Source: an uncultured Lachnospiraceae bacterium (GTDB lineage: Bacteria > Bacillota > Clostridia > Lachnospirales > Lachnospiraceae). From it: a stretch of DNA of 64,000 nt. Below, piece after piece: positions 59,577 to 64,000 of this stretch. The stretch's first letter is position 1. The number at the start of each line of letters is the position of its first letter. The stretch spans positions 62,001-126,000 of the forward strand of contig OMZG01000002.1 in assembly GCA_900315505.1 (NCBI GenBank), in the 5' to 3' direction. The position numbers and the translations under genes were made by a program. The notes below the pieces were generated by a model. It did no database searches and was not told the DNA's origin. It saw only the letters and a list, made by a program, of their open reading frames with translations.

Positions 59577-60789
59577 TCAGTGTCCTGAATCTCTCAAGCG
59601 CTGCCTTGGTATTCTCATGAGTACCGAAGGCTGTGAGTCGGAAGTAGCCTTCACCTGAAGGACCGAATCCTGAACCCGGAGTTCCGACTACATTTGCCTT
59701 GTCGAGAAGATAGTCGAAGAATTCCCAGCTGGTCATCTTATCCGGTGTCTTCATCCAGATGTATGGAGCATCCACGCCGCCGTAGCAGGCAAATCCTGCT
59801 GCTGTGAGTTCCTCACGGATCATGCGGGCATTCTCCATGTAGTAGCCTACCAGCTCATCGACTTCCTTCTGGCCTTCCTCTGTATAGATAGCCTCTCCTG
59901 CACGCTGTACGATGTAAGGTGCGCCATTGAACTTCGTTCCGTGACGACGGGCCCACATATCATGAAGTGAAGCATCTCCGCTCTTAAGAGTCTTCGGAAC
60001 CACTGTGAATCCAAGACGAAGTCCTGTGAATCCGGCTGTCTTCGAGAACGATCTGATCTCTATGCAGCAGTTTTTCGCACCGTCACACTCATAGATAGAA
60101 TGTGGTACATCCGGTGTTGAAATATAATGCTCATAGGCTGCATCAAAAATAATGATCGAGCCCTTTTTATTTGCATAGTCTACCCACTTCTGGAGCTCAT
60201 CCTTCTTGAGGGTTGTTCCTGTCGGGTTGTTCGGCAGACACAGATAGATGATGTCAGGTGTCTCCTTCGGAAGCTCAGGGACAAAACCGTTCTCTGCTGT
60301 TGATGGCATATAGATGACATTGTCCCACATCTCTGTATGAGGATCATAATTGCCGCAGCGGCCTGCCATGACATTTGAATCCACATATACCGGATATACC
60401 GGGTCTGTGACCGCTATTCTATTATCCTCTGAGAAGAGTTCCTGGATATTTCCTGAATCACTCTTGGCTCCGTCTGATACAAAGATCTCATCTGGTGCTA
60501 TATCACAGCCTCTGTCCTGATAATCATGCTTTGCGATCGCATTGCGCAGGAAATCATATCCGAGATCCGGTGCATATCCACGGAAGGTGGCTGCATCTGC
60601 CTGCTCATCTACTGCCTTATGGAGGGCATCTATTACTACCTTCGGCAGCGGCTGGGTCACATCGCCGATTCCGAGACGGATGATCTCCTTGTCAGGATTT
60701 GCCTCCTGATATGCAGCGACCTTCTTCGCGATAGTGGAAAAAAGATAGCTGCCTGGTAACTTCAGATAATTGGTATTGACTTGGTACAT
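59572..60789 (-). CDS. dapL: LL-diaminopimelate aminotransferase
   Basis: 405 residues, class I PLP aminotransferase fold. LPGSYLFSTIAKKVAAYQ and IRLGIGDVTQPLP begin the protein; CLPNNPTGTTLKK, IIFDAAYEHYIS and IEIRSFSKTAGFTGLRLGFT (Lys of the Schiff base in SFSKTAG) are the hallmark blocks. DapL converts tetrahydrodipicolinate directly to LL-DAP, bypassing DapD-DapC-DapE. It follows dapF by 10 nt, so both last steps to meso-DAP are together. The stop codon is in a palindrome. Confidence 0.97.
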   Translation of the reverse strand: MYQVNTNYLKLPGSYLFSTIAKKVAAYQEANPDKEIIRLGIGDVTQPLPKVVIDALHKAVDEQADAATFRGYAPDLGYDFLRNAIAKHDYQDRGCDIAPDEIFVSDGAKSDSGNIQELFSEDNRIAVTDPVYPVYVDSNVMAGRCGNYDPHTEMWDNVIYMPSTAENGFVPELPKETPDIIYLCLPNNPTGTTLKKDELQKWVDYANKKGSIIIFDAAYEHYISTPDVPHSIYECDGAKNCCIEIRSFSKTAGFTGLRLGFTVVPKTLKSGDASLHDMWARRHGTKFNGAPYIVQRAGEAIYTEEGQKEVDELVGYYMENARMIREELTAAGFACYGGVDAPYIWMKTPDKMTSWEFFDYLLDKANVVGTPGSGFGPSGEGYFRLTAFGTHENTKAALERFRTLR

Positions 60790-60799
60790 GTAAAACTCC

Positions 60800-61693
60800 T
60801 TACTTTTTTGGTTCGTATATCTTCACATCATCCTTCTCGAATGATTCCGGTATATCAATATGTCCTGTATAGACTGTCGTTGCCGGACCCTTGAGGAAGA
60901 CGGTGTCCTTATCCCTGTTGTAGCAGACTGTGAGGTCTCCGCCTACGAGATGCATCGTGACACAATCATCTGTGAGGCCATTGATCACAGCGGCTACCGT
61001 AGTAGCGCAGGCTCCTGTGCCGCAGGCGAGTGTCTCTCCACTGCCTCGTTCCCAGACTCTCATGCGGATATTCTTCCTGTCGAGAATATTCGCAAACTCT
61101 GTATTCGTCCTCTGCGGGAAGGTGGAATGATTCTCGAATAATGGTCCGATATGAGGCAGGTCTATTGTCCTTGTGTCCTCATCTGTGAATATTACACAGT
61201 GAGGATTGCCCATTGAGACACAGGTCACCCGGAAGATATTTCCATCGACCTCCATTGGCTCATTGACCATCTGCTCCTTTGGAAAAGTAACCGGTATCTT
61301 CGATGCCGTAAGAATCGGAGAACCCATATCTACAAGCACTGTATCTACCCTGCCATCCTTTATGGTGAGCTCGAGCGTCTTGATGCCTGCAAGCGTCTCT
61401 ACCGTGATCTCGGTCTTGTCCGTGAGGCCATTATCATAGACGTACTTTGCGACACATCTGATGCCGTTTCCGCACATCTCACCCTTAGAGCCATCGGCAT
61501 TGTACATATCCATCTGGAAATCTGCGACCTTACTCCTCTTAATAAGAATAAGTCCGTCTGAGCCAATCCCGAAATGCCTGTCGCTTACGAACCTCGCAAC
61601 CGATGGTGCATCCTCTATATCATTCTCAGTACAGTCCACATAGACGTAGTCATTTCCACATCCATGCATCTTTGTGAAGTCAAATGAAGTCAT
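60800..61693 (-). CDS. dapF: Diaminopimelate epimerase
   Basis: 297 residues. Two DapF lobes carry the racemase cysteines: MCGNGIRCVAKY near 72 and the ERGSGETLACGTGACATTV block near 213. MGNPHCVIFTDE and the RTNTEFANIL segments agree. It interconverts LL-DAP and meso-DAP, the lysine and peptidoglycan precursor. It lies upstream of dapL and 16 nt after hisA on the same strand. Confidence 0.97.
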   Translation of the reverse strand: MTSFDFTKMHGCGNDYVYVDCTENDIEDAPSVARFVSDRHFGIGSDGLILIKRSKVADFQMDMYNADGSKGEMCGNGIRCVAKYVYDNGLTDKTEITVETLAGIKTLELTIKDGRVDTVLVDMGSPILTASKIPVTFPKEQMVNEPMEVDGNIFRVTCVSMGNPHCVIFTDEDTRTIDLPHIGPLFENHSTFPQRTNTEFANILDRKNIRMRVWERGSGETLACGTGACATTVAAVINGLTDDCVTMHLVGGDLTVCYNRDKDTVFLKGPATTVYTGHIDIPESFEKDDVKIYEPKK

Positions 61694-61709
61694 ATGATCA
61701 CTCCTTTTT

Positions 61710-62489
61710 TCAGTTCTCTTCTATTATACTTAAAATTCTTGTAAGTTCAAGAGTCCCGCCGAAAATGTCGAGCGCGCTTCCAATCGTCACATCTATCCTG
61801 CCATCTGTAAGCTTCTTTATCTCACGCAGATCATCGTAGCTTCCGACACCACCGGCATAGGTTACAGGCACCCCGTCATAGTCTGCAAGTATGGATAAAA
61901 GCTGCTCATCCGCTCCGGCCTTCTTTCCCTCTACATCCGCTGCGTGGACCAGATATTCATCGCAGTAATCATCGAGATACGAAAGCAGATCAGGCGTAAG
62001 CCTCTGGTCGGTAAACCTCTGCCATCTGTCGGTGACAACATAATAGTCACCGTCTCTCTTCCTGCATGAAAGATCAAGCACAATGTTCTCATTGCCTGCC
62101 ACACTTGCAAGCCTCTTCAGCCGCTCCATCTGTATCTGCCCATCTGAAAAAATAAAGCTTGTGAAAATACCATGTGATGCGCCGGCATCCAGAAACTCAG
62201 ATACATTCGTATCATCAAGGCCACCGCCGACCATCAGGCCGCCTGGATATGTGCGAAGCGCTAAGAGCGCCTGCTGCTTCGAAGCCTCATACTCCGCAGT
62301 ACCATGGGCATTTAGCATGATTACATGCCCACCGGTAAGTCCCATCTGCTGATACATGGACGCATAGTATGCAGAGTCCTTATCAGCCACGAAATTTTCA
62401 GTCGCAGAGTCCGTCTCATCCCTGAGACTCCCGCCAACAATCTGTTTTACTTTTCCATCATGGATGTCTATACAAGGTCTGAATTTCAT
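61710..62489 (-). CDS. hisA: Phosphoribosylformimino-AICAR ribotide isomerase, eukaryote-like HisA
   Basis: 259 residues. It begins MKFRPCIDIHDGKVKQIVGG and has NAHGTAEYEASKQQALLALR, VGGGLDDTNVSEFLDAGASH, VHAADVEGKKAG and VTYAGGVGSYDDLREIK. This is the fungal/plant HIS6-type (betaalpha)8 isomerase of histidine biosynthesis, not the usual bacterial HisA. No other his gene lies nearby. The frame reaches 62525, but the conserved start is the ATG at 62489. No Shine-Dalgarno is visible; TATAAT lies 6 nt upstream, so it may be leaderless. Confidence 0.88.
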   Translation of the reverse strand: MKFRPCIDIHDGKVKQIVGGSLRDETDSATENFVADKDSAYYASMYQQMGLTGGHVIMLNAHGTAEYEASKQQALLALRTYPGGLMVGGGLDDTNVSEFLDAGASHGIFTSFIFSDGQIQMERLKRLASVAGNENIVLDLSCRKRDGDYYVVTDRWQRFTDQRLTPDLLSYLDDYCDEYLVHAADVEGKKAGADEQLLSILADYDGVPVTYAGGVGSYDDLREIKKLTDGRIDVTIGSALDIFGGTLELTRILSIIEEN

Positions 62490-62495
62490 AAATCT

Positions 62496-62501
62496 ATTAT
62501 A
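62496..62501 (-). promoter_or_regulatory. -10 box of hisA (leaderless arrangement)
   Basis: TATAAT on the minus strand, 6 nt before the hisA ATG; no convincing -35 box. The box overlaps the end of the terminator of the upstream gene. Confidence 0.4.
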
Positions 62502-62504
62502 GCG

Positions 62505-62534
62505 AAAAAAAAGCGACGGGTCCATACCCGCCGC
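62505..62534 (-). terminator. Terminator of the LxxG-repeat gene
   Basis: On the minus strand GCGGCGGGT and ACCCGTCGC form a 9-bp stem (one mismatch-like G/T) with a 4-nt loop and a T8 tract, 11 nt past the stop of the upstream gene. Confidence 0.88.
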
Positions 62535-62545
62535 AAAAGTAATTA

Positions 62546-64000
62546 TCAGTCTTCATCATCCTTAGAAATCGCATCGAACCTGTAAAGGAACTTGACCGCA
62601 CCATTCTTGCCGTCCTCGATTCCTGTGAAGCTCTCATAGCTCTCACCGGCATCAATTGCTGCACGAAGGTGATTAGCAAGAGGCTTGATATCGCCATTAT
62701 AAGCATTGATAAGCTCCTCGATGCCCTCCTTATTGAACTTCACGATACCATCGTAGAGCTCGTCAGCGCCATCAGCAAGTGAGCCTGATCCATCATAGAG
62801 CTGGTCGATTCCAGAACCAAGCTTTGTAGAACCATTGTACAGCTTACCGACTCCTGTGGAGATCTGACCTGCACCGGAGGCAAGCTGTGAAGCACCGCCT
62901 GTAAGCCTGTCATTATTGGCAACGAGCTTCTGGCTGCCTGAATAGAGCTGATCTACACCATCAAGGAGTGCATTGACCTGAGTTGAAAGGCCTGAAATAT
63001 TGGACAGATTAACTCCGCTCATATCTGCTGAATTAACAGCAGAATTCAGAGTATCAATTCCGGCGCCGAGCTGCTTCTGACCATCGGCAAGCTTCTTCAC
63101 TCCGGCATTTGCCTGAGTCATTCCATCGCTTACACTCTTTGCGCCATCAGCCAGCTTTGAAGAACCATCAGCCAGCTGCTTGCTGCCATCTGTCAGCTTC
63201 TTTACCTGTCCCTGTACTGCTTCACTCTTCAGTGTACTTTCGAGCTGCCTGCCTGCTGTATCAAGAGCTGTCTTTGCGGCCTGAACCTGATGCAGTCCGT
63301 CAAGAACTGTGTAGTATGTAGCAGTAGCCTTCGTAGCATCTCCACCATTGGCCTGTGCAAGTGCTGTGATCATCTGTTGCTGTCCTGCAGTGAGCTTTGT
63401 CACAACAGTATCTATATTATCAAGAGTGATCTTCTCATCAGCTCCGAGGATTCCGTTCTGACGGAGAAGTCCGAGAACCTGCTCGGTATTGAGCTTCTGA
63501 TTGATCTCATTAGTCAGCTGTGTATCTGACTGGGCTGTGAACAGTGTGCCTGCACCTGTAAGCACTGATGAGATCTGACCGATTCCCTTGTCAAGAGCTG
63601 ATGCTCCGTTCGAAACCTGGGTAGCTGCATCAGACACCTGCTTCGAACCGGCAGTCAGCTGATCCATGCTGCTCACAAGGCCCGGATTCGTAGCTGTACC
63701 ATTGTATCCGGCAAGGAGCTGGTCTGAGCCCTTTTTCAGAGCTGCAAGGCCGCTGGAAAGCTGCTGCATCTGCTGGAGCAGATTGCTGCCTGAAAGCTCC
63801 TTCGTAAGTGAAGGAACAGCCGTCTTCAGAGGAGCGAGACTGCTGCGAAGCTGACCAATACCGCCGTTCAGCTGTGATACTCCTGCTGTGTATGTCTCAA
63901 GCCCGCTTGAAAGAGTTCCGGCACCCTTCCGGAAGGTCCCGAGGCTCTTCTGAAGAGTACCGAGTCCGTTAGTAACCTGGCTGTTACCGCTCTTCAGCTT
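62546..64000 (-). CDS. LxxG heptad-repeat protein, C-terminal part (YhgE/Pip or MMPL-type)
   Basis: The minus strand is open for 485 codons from the window edge to 62546 and the start is outside. The visible part is a long array of helical heptads with 'LxxG' spacing (for example KLKSGNSQVTNGLGTL, QLYDGSGSLADGADELYDG), then a conserved C-terminal block with FTGIEDGKNGAVKFLYR. Such arrays occur in YhgE/Pip membrane proteins and in Firmicute MMPL exporters. No membrane segment is in the visible part, so the full gene must be examined. A strong terminator follows. Confidence 0.65.
   Translation of the reverse strand, partial: KLKSGNSQVTNGLGTLQKSLGTFRKGAGTLSSGLETYTAGVSQLNGGIGQLRSSLAPLKTAVPSLTKELSGSNLLQQMQQLSSGLAALKKGSDQLLAGYNGTATNPGLVSSMDQLTAGSKQVSDAATQVSNGASALDKGIGQISSVLTGAGTLFTAQSDTQLTNEINQKLNTEQVLGLLRQNGILGADEKITLDNIDTVVTKLTAGQQQMITALAQANGGDATKATATYYTVLDGLHQVQAAKTALDTAGRQLESTLKSEAVQGQVKKLTDGSKQLADGSSKLADGAKSVSDGMTQANAGVKKLADGQKQLGAGIDTLNSAVNSADMSGVNLSNISGLSTQVNALLDGVDQLYSGSQKLVANNDRLTGGASQLASGAGQISTGVGKLYNGSTKLGSGIDQLYDGSGSLADGADELYDGIVKFNKEGIEELINAYNGDIKPLANHLRAAIDAGESYESFTGIEDGKNGAVKFLYRFDAISKDDED

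Overview
The window looks like chromosomal backbone DNA of a low-to-mid GC Gram-positive anaerobe, most like a Lachnospiraceae-type Clostridium. This rests on gene content and signals only: AGGAGG-type ribosome binding sites, many intrinsic terminators, the DivIB-type FtsQ, DapL with DapF, a PPi-type phosphofructokinase, ATP-type PEP carboxykinase, MgtE, a eukaryote-like HisA and a clostridial-type 6S RNA. No prophage, plasmid or CRISPR array is visible. The mobile layer is made of small repeats.

Layout. 1-6.1 kb (minus): a HAD phosphatase cut by the window edge, the DUF711/ACT pair, a YycJ-like hydrolase, and a 962-residue fusion of dephospho-CoA kinase (CoaE) with an FtsA-like actin-fold protein. 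6.2-13.5 kb (minus): cardiolipin synthase, a DNA polymerase I with a collapsed 5'-nuclease domain, an M24 aminopeptidase and a beta-CASP ribonuclease. 13.5-22 kb (minus): a compact division cluster mraZ-rsmH-ftsL-ftsI-murD-ftsW-ftsQ-ftsZ without mraY or murG. 22-25 kb: lgt, a shikimate-kinase-like protein and the first RAYT transposase. 25-30 kb (minus): queA, pheT, pheS, then a plus-strand 6S RNA. 30-38 kb: OGG, NudC, CDF transporter, cytidine deaminase, MgtE, the second RAYT and pckA. 38-41 kb (plus): citrate synthase, a membrane protein, a CheY-like receiver and a CheX-like protein. 41-46 kb (minus): thrC, PPi-PFK, a membrane GGDEF protein and a glycosyltransferase. 46-49 kb: MATE, AzlC, AzlD (plus) and tRNA-Leu(AAG) (minus). 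49-64 kb: a GGDEF-EAL protein, a HEAT-methyltransferase, a flavin reductase, a PAS protein, aspS, hisS, a metallophosphoesterase, an alpha/beta hydrolase, dapL, dapF, hisA and the C-terminal part of a large LxxG-repeat protein.

Most distinctive are two dispersed repeat families. One is a 31-bp near-palindrome (arms GATGAAAAA/TTTTTCATC), twelve copies, two of which bracket each of two RAYT (REP-associated tyrosine transposase) genes. The repeats fall into two sequence subfamilies, and each surrounds its own RAYT. Copies sit on gene ends, supplying stop codons, and two are translated in frame (polA, PPi-PFK). The other is a 7-bp-periodic family (AGTTNNN heptads, usually in inverted pairs) that abuts or overlaps stop codons at five loci, including operon gaps inside pheS-pheT-queA and pepP-polA-cls-coaE.

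The main functional themes are cell division and wall precursor steps (dcw cluster, FtsA-like, DapL/DapF), aminoacyl-tRNA synthesis (PheST, HisS, AspS), and central carbon metabolism (PckA, citrate synthase, PFK). There is also a set of signalling proteins whose GGDEF domains both lack the catalytic glutamate.
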